Shown: positions 34,515-42,310 of the stretch, piece by piece | How the letters are laid out: every line of letters starts with the position of its first letter | Position numbering within the stretch: position 1 is the stretch's first letter | Assembly: GCF_000378965.1 (NCBI RefSeq) | Contig: NZ_KB900537.1 | Span: 62,001 to 126,000 of the forward strand | Source of the DNA: Thioalkalivibrio thiocyanodenitrificans ARhD 1 | Lineage (GTDB): Bacteria > Pseudomonadota > Gammaproteobacteria > Ectothiorhodospirales > Ectothiorhodospiraceae | DNA length: 64,000 nt | Direction: 5' to 3' | Notes under the pieces: generated by a model | The model's input: the letters and a program-made list of their open reading frames with translations, nothing else | What the model was told of the DNA's origin: nothing | Database searches by the model: none | Translations under genes and position numbers: made by a program

Positions 34515-34948
34515 CACGGGCTCTTCAAGTGGGCATCACAGGCCTTTCTGCTTCGGCCGACCCACCTTCTGTCATGAAGGTGCTTCGCGCCATGCTTCTC
34601 TTGTTTCGATGGTCAGAGTATAGCAATTGTAACATCTATACCCCCTCAGAGGCAATTATGCGAAACGCAGGATCCGCCCCAAGTCGCTCAGGCGGAGCGC
34701 GCAGTGCGTCTGTCAATTTAATCTGGAGGGGTTCGCCCGCAGGCGGCGCTCGCGCACCAGGCCCGGAAGGGGCAAACGGAAAGCCCATTACCTGGCCGGC
34801 GAAGGCGTCATCGGTCCGCGACCATAAATACGGCTTATAGAAGCCGCGAAAGCCCCAGGGCAGGGCGGCGGGGTTGATTGAAGGGTGTCGGTCAGGCGCC
34901 ATTGCGCTGCGAGCGCGCCGGCCGCCTGACGGGTTCGAGGGCTGCGGG
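34515..34948 (-). other. Intergenic region upstream of jetABCD
   Basis: About 430 bases without a convincing gene. A TATACT -10-like box lies at 34617-34622 (coding strand TTGCTATACT), 103 bases before jetA, without a clear -35. An open frame (34636-34902, minus; contains GFRGFYKPYLWSRTDDAFAG) runs through the rest but lacks a ribosome site. It may be a decayed or unrecognised gene. Confidence 0.4.
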
Positions 34949-35494
34949 TCAGCGCCCCAGCCGGGTCTTCTGATCCTGTATCTGGCGCACAATGCGGTTC
35001 CACGCGTCCGCGTGCTCGTCGGACTGAATCTTTGCTGAGACGCCCTCGTTATCGGACAGGATCGACTGCATTCCTACGGTCTCCAGGCCCAGGCAGCGAA
35101 CATAGACCACGGCGCGCGGCCAGCGTGCCTGAGGGTTGTAGAGCAGCGCCTCTGGCATGCACCCGGCGATGCCGGCGCTGCCGGCAATGGTGCATGTGCT
35201 CAGGACTCCGTAGTTGCGGGTGCCGTTCGCATCATCGCATTCGCAATTCGCGCTCAACAGGAGGGTGTCTTCCGGGCAGTTGATGTGCGCAACCCCATCG
35301 ATGGGCGCAGTGGAGTCATCGGCCCCTATGGTGTGGATGATGACTGCGGACAGGGAGCGCTCCAGGAGGGCTTGAAAGTTCTCGTTTACTTCGCTGGCCC
35401 GAGCCGGCTGTCCCGCCTGAAATGTATGCGGCAGCTCGGCGTATACCGCCCCGCTCATCAGCCAGAACGACAAGAACACTGCGCGTTTGAACAT
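34949..35494 (-). CDS. Exported hypothetical protein
   Basis: 181 residues from ATG 35494 with a signal peptide (FKRAVFLSFWLMSGAVYA-E). The mature protein begins with LPHTFQAGQPARASEVNENF, a pattern common in secreted coiled or trimeric surface proteins. Several Cys residues (CPEDT, CECDD, CTIAG, GCMPE) suggest disulphides. It follows a lipoprotein gene in the same direction. Function unknown. Confidence 0.65.
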   Translation of the reverse strand: MFKRAVFLSFWLMSGAVYAELPHTFQAGQPARASEVNENFQALLERSLSAVIIHTIGADDSTAPIDGVAHINCPEDTLLLSANCECDDANGTRNYGVLSTCTIAGSAGIAGCMPEALLYNPQARWPRAVVYVRCLGLETVGMQSILSDNEGVSAKIQSDEHADAWNRIVRQIQDQKTRLGR

Positions 35495-35518
35495 CACCGG
35501 TCCCTCCCTGAAGAGATC

Positions 35519-35734
35519 CTATTGCCACGTGGCGCTATCCCAGTCCCCGCTATCCCACGCGAGCGGGGCGGCCTCACCGCCGGGCGGTGGTGCAGCGCCA
35601 TTTCCGGGGGCAGGGGTCGATGAGCTCGAGCCTCCGCCGCCGCATCCTGCGAGCACGAGAAAACAGATGACCAGGGGAATCGCCACGCGAAGCCGTGACC
35701 CTGCAAATCGACGAAGGTGCGTGTTCGGATTCAC
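35519..35734 (-). CDS. Small lipoprotein
   Basis: 71 residues with a lipobox (LVLAGC, Cys near residue 31) followed by GGGGSSSSTPAPG and a Pro/Gly-rich short mature part. The start is a GTG at 35734. It lies 24 bases upstream of the exported protein gene, likely in one operon. Possibly a surface-anchored partner. Confidence 0.6.
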   Translation of the reverse strand: MNPNTHLRRFAGSRLRVAIPLVICFLVLAGCGGGGSSSSTPAPGNGAAPPPGGEAAPLAWDSGDWDSATWQ

Positions 35735-35835
35735 TGACAGCCCCCAAAATGAACCCGGCGCTTTCTCAGGCGCCGGCTCTCCCCACCTAGACCTTAGGCA
35801 GCCCTCGCGGGATTGTCAACGAAGCCTGGCCGCGC

Positions 35836-36606
35836 TCAGAGGTCTTTCAGCGCCTCGCTGATGAGCTCTTCGGGGGGATCCTCGTAGATCAGGGTCGTGG
35901 AGGGGTTCACATGCCCGGCGATCTTCTGGGCGACCTTGACCGATTTCTTCTGCTTGTGGATGACGTTGGTGATCACCGAGCGCCTCCCGCTGTGCGAGCT
36001 GGCCTTCTCGATCCCCGCCCAGTCCCGCAGCATCAGCGCCATGTGCTCCTGGAGCGTATTGGGGGAGTAGGGCCCGCCTTTCTGCGTCACGAACAGCGGG
36101 TCCGTGGGACGAAGGACTCTGGCCTTGTCCAATCGCACGCGTAGATGGTCCTCCAGGGCCTCCCGTAACACGCCATCGACCATGGGGAGATCGCGCGCGT
36201 TGCCTTTATGTTTCTTGACGTTTGGATAGAAATCCTCTGGGTCGATCTCGGCGCCAGCCTTGGCCTGTTTCTCTACCTCGCGCAGAATCTTGGCGAAGTC
36301 CTCGACGCTGAAGCTCACAGCCCTGCGCTGGTAACGGCTTTTGGATCGACCCATGGCGTTCGCGCCCTTGGTGTAGGACGCAGGCAGACTCAGGACCTCC
36401 AGAAGCCTGAAATCCTTGCCCGTGGGCGCAAGATGAGCCACCTCCTTGATCTGGAGCAGCGCGATCTCCTGGGCACGCAGGCCAAGCTTGAAGCTCACCT
36501 GCATGATGGCCGTGTTCTTCTCGGGATGGCGGTGCTCGCGGATCACATCGAAGAGATGACGCTGCTGCTCGGCGGTGGGTACGCGTGCCTGGCCGGATTT
36601 TGCCAT
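35836..36606 (-). CDS. Tyrosine recombinase/integrase
   Basis: 256 residues with the catalytic signatures of phage-type integrases: an Arg in LGLRAQEIALLQ, H-x-x-R in SSHSGRRSVITN, His in IAGHVNPSTTL and nucleophile Tyr in LIYEDPPEEL. There is little N-terminal arm-binding region. It could act in dimer resolution, inversion or integration of the element. It is divergent from a toxin-antitoxin pair. No attachment site was identified next to it. Confidence 0.85.
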   Translation of the reverse strand: MAKSGQARVPTAEQQRHLFDVIREHRHPEKNTAIMQVSFKLGLRAQEIALLQIKEVAHLAPTGKDFRLLEVLSLPASYTKGANAMGRSKSRYQRRAVSFSVEDFAKILREVEKQAKAGAEIDPEDFYPNVKKHKGNARDLPMVDGVLREALEDHLRVRLDKARVLRPTDPLFVTQKGGPYSPNTLQEHMALMLRDWAGIEKASSHSGRRSVITNVIHKQKKSVKVAQKIAGHVNPSTTLIYEDPPEELISEALKDL

Positions 36607-36638
36607 GGGGGACCTCTGGGCAGGGTGGGCTCTAAAAT

Positions 36639-36661
36639 CCGTAATAATGTTATTTTAACGG
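36639..36661. promoter_or_regulatory. Imperfect palindrome, candidate operator
   Basis: CCGTAATAAT and ATTTTAACGG are partly inverted, in the divergent region between the integrase and the Xre antitoxin. It is AT-rich relative to its surroundings. Confidence 0.35.
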
Positions 36662-36773
36662 ATATCCACGCAAAATTGGCAGCACATGGGAAAAATCGAG
36701 GCCTTGAGCGTTTCTGCTGCACAATTTATGTGCTATCGTTTCCCTAGAATATACTTAGCGGGAGATCACAGCC

Positions 36774-37163
36774 ATGCTGAGTACCGACACGCAACACACC
36801 AGGCATTCACCGCCGACCCGCGCGCAGGTCCTGACAAAGGCTGTTCTGCGCGCCGCGGACCTACTTGGCCTCAAGCGCAGCCAGCTCGGCGCCGCCATCG
36901 GGTTGAGCCCGGCGACGCTGAGCCGCATGCACGCCGGCAAGTACCAGCTCGATCCTGGAGACAAGTCCTGGGAGCTGGCCTTGTTGCTGGTTCGACTCTA
37001 CCGCGGCCTGGATGCGCTCATGGGCGGAGATGAGCGCTCCCTTCAGGCATGGATGCGAAACCCCAACAAGGATCTGCATGAGGCCCCCGTCAATATGATC
37101 GGGCAGGTGGCCGATCTTGCCCGACTGGTCGCCTATGTGGACGCACATCGCGCTCGCGTCTGA
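36774..37163 (+). CDS. Xre/MbcA/ParS-type antitoxin
   Basis: 129 residues. An Xre-like helix-turn-helix (RSQLGAAIGLSPATLSRMHA) is followed by the toxin-binding ParS/DUF2384 domain (LYRGLDALMGGDERSLQAWM ... NMIGQVADLARLVAYVD). It pairs with the overlapping RES toxin. Such antitoxins usually repress their own promoter, and the palindrome at 36639 is a candidate site. Confidence 0.88.
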   Translation: MLSTDTQHTRHSPPTRAQVLTKAVLRAADLLGLKRSQLGAAIGLSPATLSRMHAGKYQLDPGDKSWELALLLVRLYRGLDALMGGDERSLQAWMRNPNKDLHEAPVNMIGQVADLARLVAYVDAHRARV

Positions 37164-37842
37164 AGCCCAGCCCGCTGCCGGCGAGGCCTGGAGGGTGGTG
37201 GAGCACCAGCACACGTTCTCCACGCGCAAGGTGGTCGATACGCAGGAAGAGCAGCTGGTGCTTGAGGACCTGGTCGAGCAAAGCAAGCCCCCGTACCCAC
37301 CCGGCACCGAGCACCTACATTACCTCCTGAAGACCCCCTTTCGCTACTATCCACCCTCTCCCTGGGGGTCCCGATTTCGCCGCGCGGATGATGGCCGCGG
37401 CGTCTTCTACTGCGCCCCTGAGAAGCGCGCCGCGATGGCTGAGTGCGCCTACTGGCGCCGGCGCTTCCTGGATGCCTCCCCCGGCACGCCTCTGCCGCGC
37501 AACCCCGGACTGCTCACCGTATTCTGCATTGCCTATGAGAGCGATCTCCAGCTCGATCTGACGCGCCCGCCGCTCGATGCCGATCGCGCGCTCTGGGTTC
37601 ACCCTGAGGATTACTCCTCCACTCAGGCGCTGGCCGATGCGGCGCGCCAGGACGGGATAGAGATCATCCGTTACGAATCGGTCCGGGATCCGCAGCGCGG
37701 AGACAACCTCGCCCTTCTGACCCCCGCCGCCTTCTCCGAGCCGAGGCCGATCACAGAACAGGCCTGGTACCTCTATCTCGACGCAACCGAGTCTAACTTG
37801 AAGCGCTCGGGTGGCGCAGAGGTGGTGACGTTCTACGTTTGA
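37135..37842 (+). CDS. RES-domain toxin
   Basis: 235 residues from ATG 37135, which overlaps the antitoxin end by 29 bases. The RES signature is present: FRYYPPSPWGSRFRRADDG (Arg), GVFYCAPEKRAAMAECAYWR (Tyr and Glu) and a later Ser-containing segment. RES toxins degrade NAD+ or ADP-ribosylate targets, halting growth unless neutralised. Order antitoxin-toxin is typical. It is likely an addiction module for the element. Confidence 0.87.
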   Translation: MWTHIALASEAQPAAGEAWRVVEHQHTFSTRKVVDTQEEQLVLEDLVEQSKPPYPPGTEHLHYLLKTPFRYYPPSPWGSRFRRADDGRGVFYCAPEKRAAMAECAYWRRRFLDASPGTPLPRNPGLLTVFCIAYESDLQLDLTRPPLDADRALWVHPEDYSSTQALADAARQDGIEIIRYESVRDPQRGDNLALLTPAAFSEPRPITEQAWYLYLDATESNLKRSGGAEVVTFYV

Positions 37843-37866
37843 TGGGGCCGCCCCGGCGGCCGGCAA

Positions 37867-37896
37867 AAGAAAGCACCCCTGCGAGAGGGGTGCGGA
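37867..37896 (-). terminator. Terminator of GNAT gene
   Basis: Minus strand: GCACCCCTCT pairs with AGGGGTGC around CGC, followed by TTTCTTTTG. Confidence 0.75.
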
Positions 37897-37922
37897 ATTG
37901 ATCATGCTCACGCCAAACGGGC

Positions 37923-38594
37923 TCAGGCAGCCTCACGGAGAGCTTCGGAAAGTTCGAGATACCGACGAGGTACCCGATTCCTCCCCCAGTGCCCCATGTG
38001 GTGCGCAACAGAATAGGCCTTTGACAGTGCCCGCCAGGTCTCCTCGGCGCCTCCACCTGGAACCACGCAAGTGGATCCGTAGAGGCGCAGATTGCGTTCA
38101 TTCATCCAGCGCGTAGCTTCGATGTACAGAGCGGTGCCGATGCCTCGTCTGCGCCACTCTTCCTCGACACCCACAAAGTCGACCACCGGCTTGTCCACAA
38201 ACCAGCCCAGAAACTCCCTGTACGACCTCTGATGTCGGCGCTCAACGGCCTCGAGAAGCTCGAGCGCCTCGTCGATCGGCATCTCGCCGCGCTCCAGCTT
38301 GAGATAGGTGTCGTAGCTACAAAAGCCAAGCGCCGCCTGTTTCGCGAACTCCAGCGTGCCAACACCAAAAGACATGCCGACTCGGCCCTTGATCTTCCTC
38401 AGCCAATCCCAGATGCCGTGCTTATAGAGTGCCTTGAGATTCTCCCGCGGGATGTAGCTGATCTTCAGATAGCCCGCCCGGCTGCGGCCGATCCAGGCAT
38501 CCACCGAATGAACCACCCATCCCCGATTATGCGGCTCGGTGTCCTCAAGGCGCTCCATCACGATCGGCTCGCCTTGCTTGGTCGCATATCTCAT
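37923..38594 (-). CDS. GNAT-family acetyltransferase-like protein
   Basis: 223 residues. The acetyl-CoA binding motif is visible at VGVEEEWRRRGIGTALYIEA (R-x-x-G-I/x-G pattern). The N-terminal region is unusual (SVDAWIGRSRAGYLKISYIP). The ATG overlaps the preceding gene's stop by 4 bases. Substrate unknown; similar proteins on plasmids modify antibiotics, tRNAs or proteins. Confidence in the fold is good, in the role low. Confidence 0.75.
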   Translation of the reverse strand: MRYATKQGEPIVMERLEDTEPHNRGWVVHSVDAWIGRSRAGYLKISYIPRENLKALYKHGIWDWLRKIKGRVGMSFGVGTLEFAKQAALGFCSYDTYLKLERGEMPIDEALELLEAVERRHQRSYREFLGWFVDKPVVDFVGVEEEWRRRGIGTALYIEATRWMNERNLRLYGSTCVVPGGGAEETWRALSKAYSVAHHMGHWGRNRVPRRYLELSEALREAA

Positions 38595-38854
38595 ACGGCA
38601 TCCCTCCTTGAGGGGTCGGCGCTTGCGTCAGCGGGATCGTGCTCTGCGCGCACCCGCTCCACAATCTTTGCGATATCGGCGACCCGCTCGCCCATGCCAA
38701 ACTCATCAGTGGCGCCCGCCTCCTTCATGATCTGTCGTCGAAACTCACCCAGGATCAGGCCGTAGTCTTCGAGCCACTCCAGCGGCATCACCACCACAAT
38801 ACCGCCCTCCTCCGTGCGCCTCGCATCCCCTACTACCAAGTCCTCACAAGCCAT
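38591..38854 (-). CDS. Hypothetical protein co-transcribed with GNAT
   Basis: 87 residues, helical, acidic. GGAGGAG lies before the ATG and a promoter box lies 43 bases upstream. The 4-base overlap with the GNAT gene suggests a functional pair. No family recognised. Confidence 0.6.
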   Translation of the reverse strand: MACEDLVVGDARRTEEGGIVVVMPLEWLEDYGLILGEFRRQIMKEAGATDEFGMGERVADIAKIVERVRAEHDPADASADPSRRDAV

Positions 38855-38896
38855 CGTAATGCTCCTCCGAATACGAGATCCTCATGTGTGTGCCAC

Positions 38897-38905
38897 GTAT
38901 AGCGA
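38897..38905 (-). promoter_or_regulatory. TCGCTATAC promoter motif, GNAT operon
   Basis: TTTCGCTATACGTG box 43 bases before ATG 38854, just after the terminator at 38911. Confidence 0.6.
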
Positions 38906-38910
38906 AAAGC

Positions 38911-38942
38911 ACAAAAAACCCCTCAAGCAAAAGCCTGAGGGG
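38911..38942 (-). terminator. Terminator of nucleotidyltransferase-PcfJ gene
   Basis: Minus strand: CCCCTCAGGC pairs with GCTTGAGGGG around TTTT, followed by TTTTTTG. Confidence 0.85.
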
Positions 38943-38965
38943 TGCCTTCCAGGGAAGGGAAAAAT

Positions 38966-40993
38966 CTAAAACGGGATGCTCTGTTCCTCGATCGGCACCT
39001 GAGGCATTGGCACGGGTCGCCACACCTGCTCGTGATCCGGATACGGATCGGCGTCCTGATTCAGAAGGGTGTTGACCTGATCGCACAATACCTGCGCTGC
39101 TTGACGCAAAGTCTCCGGCGCCTCTCGATTATAAGGCCCCCTGTTCTGAGCGATTCGCGCCCCGCCCTGAGCCATCTTCAGCTCCAGCGTGACCCGCTCG
39201 CCCGTGTTGCACTGCGTCAGCGAGAAGATGCGACTGCTCCCTTTCTCCACGGCATGCATGTAGCCGCCCACGCAATGGTGCATTCGCACGCCTTCCTCAT
39301 ACAGCCTGGTCCCTGTAACGAGCTCTTCTACGCGAACCCGCTCGGGATCCTCGATCTCCAGCGTGACAGCCCCGAAAAACGGCTCCGCCAGGGTGCGATT
39401 CATCTGCTCGAGCTCGCTCTGGATATACCCGTCCAGAACCTCCAGGTAATCCTCAACAGTCATGTCTCCACGCAATCTGGAGCGCAGCACCCTCAACACA
39501 TCGATATACTGTGGGCCTGAAGGCTGAGAAACGGTCTCCAGGGCTCCGTAGACAATCGGCCCGTATTTCGCCGTCATACGAAGCACGCCATCGATCAGCG
39601 TTCGCAGCTTCGGGACAGGCAAATGCGTGAACTGAGTGATCGCCGTGGGATGCTCACGCCCGATCCTGTCGAGCCTGGCAAGGAGTACCTTGTCGGGGCG
39701 CTCCAGGATAAACTGCGGCCCCCTGTTCAGAAGAACAGCGTAGACAAGGCTCCCTGGCTTGCTTCCGTGGCATGCCAAGAGCCTGTGATACTGCTCGATC
39801 ACCGCCTTGGACCACATCCCCAGGTCGAGCCTGTAGCTCTGCAACAGCACCACCGGCTCACTGCCCAGCGCGTCCGTGTTGCGCATCTGCTCAAGCCAAT
39901 CCTCACGCACAAACGCCTGGTTGATCTCGGATACCCCCCAAAGGGAGTCACCTGCGGGGGACTCGCGGCGCCAAAGGGCATAACGCGGGTCCGCCTTGAT
40001 CACGCTCGCGACGGGCCGTTCTACAAGCCTGAATACCTTCTGAAGGATCGGGTACTCAAGCGATCGCTCCATGATCTTGCGCGAGAAGAGCTCACGGAAT
40101 CGCTCCGTCGTCAGTCCCACGCGCTTGTTGAGATACCTCCCGAAGCGCTGCTTGAGGAAATCATCATCTTTCGGGTGAGCGCACAGATCCGAGATCTCGC
40201 TGCACGACATCATTGTCTGCGATGACTCATCGAACTCCTGGCGGACCACCTGCCGGTACTTGACCGCCTGAAGCGTAGTCGCGACCAGCTCGAGAGCCCG
40301 CCTGTCATTGCCGTAGCAGCCCAGCTGACGCTTCTTGTCAAAGTACCTGACCAAGGTCCGATACGGCGTGGTGGCTCTGGTTATCCTGAGCTCGTAACTG
40401 CGCAGGAATTCGAGAAACTCCCCGGTACAGCACACCTCCTTGCGATTAAGGTCGAGCGCCACCTGAACGCAGTTCAGATCAAACCTTTTGATCAGTTCGG
40501 GTCCAAACATCTCGCGCTCTTCAGGCCCGTAAGCGTTGACCTCGATGAGATTCAGAATCCCCGCGGTCATCGTTCTTTTGACCATGTAGCTGACCTTCTC
40601 CGAGTTGATGACTCCGATCAGATCATACTCCGCATCATTATCCAGACAGGGGACCGGGGTTGGGTCGCGCGCGATGTACATCGAGTCATCGTGACGCCAG
40701 CCGTTCTCCAGGTTGCCCGCGGCATGTGGATTCTCCACCCTGAAACCAGGGCCGTGTTCGGTAAGATCCGGGTAGAACACGTCGATATCTTTGATGACCA
40801 GCGGCCCTATACCGAGAAGGTGTAGGACTGCGCTCGCCACGGCCTGGCCACTCACAACAAGCGGCCAGTTCTCCACGTCCATGTGCCCCTCAGGGAAGCA
40901 CAGAGCGCGAAGATTCTCTCCAGAGAGATCCGCGTAGCCTGACAGCACGCGGAAAATCTCGTTATAGCTTGGAAGCTCGATCTCTCGATCCAT
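38966..40993 (-). CDS. Nucleotidyltransferase-like/PcfJ-like fusion protein
   Basis: 675 residues from ATG 40993, chosen over ATG 40999, which is too close to CAGGAG. The N-terminal 110 residues resemble a nucleotidyltransferase head: VVSGQAVASAVLHLL followed by IKDIDVFYPDL, a D-x-D pair. The C-terminal 110 residues match PcfJ-type proteins of conjugative plasmids: MHHCVGGYMHAVEKGSSRIF, then ERVTLEL and AQNRGPYN. The 450-residue middle is helical. PcfJ function is unknown. The combination in one chain is unusual. Confidence 0.65.
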   Translation of the reverse strand: MDREIELPSYNEIFRVLSGYADLSGENLRALCFPEGHMDVENWPLVVSGQAVASAVLHLLGIGPLVIKDIDVFYPDLTEHGPGFRVENPHAAGNLENGWRHDDSMYIARDPTPVPCLDNDAEYDLIGVINSEKVSYMVKRTMTAGILNLIEVNAYGPEEREMFGPELIKRFDLNCVQVALDLNRKEVCCTGEFLEFLRSYELRITRATTPYRTLVRYFDKKRQLGCYGNDRRALELVATTLQAVKYRQVVRQEFDESSQTMMSCSEISDLCAHPKDDDFLKQRFGRYLNKRVGLTTERFRELFSRKIMERSLEYPILQKVFRLVERPVASVIKADPRYALWRRESPAGDSLWGVSEINQAFVREDWLEQMRNTDALGSEPVVLLQSYRLDLGMWSKAVIEQYHRLLACHGSKPGSLVYAVLLNRGPQFILERPDKVLLARLDRIGREHPTAITQFTHLPVPKLRTLIDGVLRMTAKYGPIVYGALETVSQPSGPQYIDVLRVLRSRLRGDMTVEDYLEVLDGYIQSELEQMNRTLAEPFFGAVTLEIEDPERVRVEELVTGTRLYEEGVRMHHCVGGYMHAVEKGSSRIFSLTQCNTGERVTLELKMAQGGARIAQNRGPYNREAPETLRQAAQVLCDQVNTLLNQDADPYPDHEQVWRPVPMPQVPIEEQSIPF

Positions 40994-41024
40994 CTCCATC
41001 TCCTGTATGCGTTGACCTCAAGAG

Positions 41025-41033
41025 GTATAGGGA
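41025..41033 (-). promoter_or_regulatory. TCCCTATAC promoter motif
   Basis: CGTTCCCTATACCTC box 31 bases before ATG 40993. It diverges from the box at 41053. Confidence 0.6.
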
Positions 41034-41052
41034 ACGCCTTCTCCGGCGGGAT

Positions 41053-41061
41053 TCGCTAGAC
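41053..41061 (+). promoter_or_regulatory. Variant promoter motif TCGCTAGAC
   Basis: ATTCGCTAGACAT lies 32 bases before ATG 41093. Confidence 0.4.
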
Positions 41062-41092
41062 ATGAAAGGTCCAAAGCCAAACAGAGGTTCAA

Positions 41093-41629
41093 ATGGATAT
41101 TCAGAAAGAAGACCCCTCCTTGATCGAGACCCTCAAGCCCTACAGGTGGGCGCACCCGAGCTCCTACGGCGGGTTCTCCCCGGATGGGGATTACGTGGTC
41201 GCCTCCTACAACCGCGACTCCAAGTTGCTGGAGAGAGCCAACTTCGAGGCATTCAAGAGCGCGCTGGAGAGCGCCGCGAAACCTTTCGGTGACGCGCCGT
41301 GCCTTGGTGACATGCACAGGGAATACGTGTACACCTGGCGCGCTCGGCACTGGGGCTGTGGCTGGGTGGAGTACCTTGGCGTACGTTCGGACGCGCCTTA
41401 CGTGATCCTGAAGACCGCCGGCGACATCCTCGACGCGATGGCCGACTACCCAATCATCGACGATGAGCTTCACTCGTTCCTCGAAAGCGAGGAAGTCGAG
41501 AAAGCCTGGGATCAGGCCTCGATGAATGAGAAGATCGATTACTGCCGCAATGCAGAGATCTCGATTTTCGCCGCAAGGGAGGAGATGCCTCGTTCCGAGG
41601 TATTTGAACGCATTCGCGAACAGATCTAG
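41093..41629 (+). CDS. Hypothetical protein
   Basis: 178 residues, aromatic-rich N-terminal domain (YVYTWRARHWGCGWVEYLGV) and an acidic helical C-terminus. No signal or membrane span. Flanked by a promoter box and a strong terminator. Not recognised. Confidence 0.6.
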   Translation: MDIQKEDPSLIETLKPYRWAHPSSYGGFSPDGDYVVASYNRDSKLLERANFEAFKSALESAAKPFGDAPCLGDMHREYVYTWRARHWGCGWVEYLGVRSDAPYVILKTAGDILDAMADYPIIDDELHSFLESEEVEKAWDQASMNEKIDYCRNAEISIFAAREEMPRSEVFERIREQI

Positions 41630-41639
41630 CTCACTCAAT

Positions 41640-41669
41640 AAACCCCCACCAATTTGGTGGGGGTTTCGT
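41640..41669. terminator. Terminator between convergent genes
   Basis: AAACCCCCACC pairs with GGTGGGGGTTT around AATTT. A T-rich tail follows on the plus side and TTTATT on the minus side. Confidence 0.85.
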
Positions 41670-41686
41670 TTTCAATGACGCAAGTT

Positions 41687-42178
41687 TCAGATCATCCCTC
41701 TCTCCGCAAAGCTGACCTGCGTGCTATCTCCGATGATCACATGATCCAGGACATCCACACCCACCAGCTTCAATGCTCCGGACAGCTTCTGGGTAATAGC
41801 CTCGTCCGATCTTGAAGGCTCCGCGACCCCGGATGGGTGATTATGCGCAAAGATCGCGGCGCCTGCGTTCAAGGAGAGTGCCTCCTTGACGACTTCTCGC
41901 GGATGGACACTAGCCCCGTCGATGGTTCCTCGAAACATCTCCTGCATTGCGATGATGCGGTTACGCACATCAAGGAAGATGACAAAGAACACCTCATGTT
42001 CGAGAGGGGTGAGACGAAGCCTGAGGTACTTGTAGAGATCCTCAGTACCGTGAATCGCATACTCCTTCTCGACGAGCCTGCTCTGAAGAATCTCCAGCGC
42101 CTGCTCGATAATCCGGTCTTCCTCGACCCGGTCCTGCTCATCACTCTTGAAAAGCTGACTCACTTGCCCTGGCGCCAT
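41687..42178 (-). CDS. radC: RadC-like JAB-domain protein
   Basis: 163 residues. The JAB/MPN core motif is intact: E (in [12 protein letters not shown] context) and [20 protein letters not shown] (H-x-H-x-P-x-G ... D). RadC-like proteins are common on plasmids and islands; a DNA-repair role was once proposed but is not established. It is shorter than chromosomal RadC, lacking the N-terminal helix-hairpin-helix domain. Confidence 0.88.
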   Translation of the reverse strand: MAPGQVSQLFKSDEQDRVEEDRIIEQALEILQSRLVEKEYAIHGTEDLYKYLRLRLTPLEHEVFFVIFLDVRNRIIAMQEMFRGTIDGASVHPREVVKEALSLNAGAAIFAHNHPSGVAEPSRSDEAITQKLSGALKLVGVDVLDHVIIGDSTQVSFAERGMI

Positions 42179-42207
42179 CTTGGTTCTCCTGTCTTGGGTT
42201 CTCCCTG

Positions 42208-42216
42208 GTATAGCGA
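42208..42216 (-). promoter_or_regulatory. TCGCTATAC promoter motif, radC
   Basis: GGTCGCTATACCAG box 30 bases before ATG 42178. Confidence 0.6.
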
Positions 42217-42264
42217 CCCACGGGCCGCATACCGAGCACCGGGCTCACGCCCTCCGCGCACGAT

Positions 42265-42273
42265 TCCCTATAT
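42265..42273 (+). promoter_or_regulatory. Variant promoter motif TCCCTATAT
   Basis: ATTCCCTATATCTG lies 38 bases before ATG 42311. Confidence 0.5.
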
Positions 42274-42310
42274 CTGAGTGAGCGACAATTCATTCTCAGG
42301 AGGGCAAGTA

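Noticed and set aside
34636-34902. Minus-strand frame with GFRGFYKPYLWSRTDDAFAG
   Set aside because: No ribosome site and no recognised family, and it runs through the jet upstream region. It could be a gene remnant but is not supportable as a CDS.
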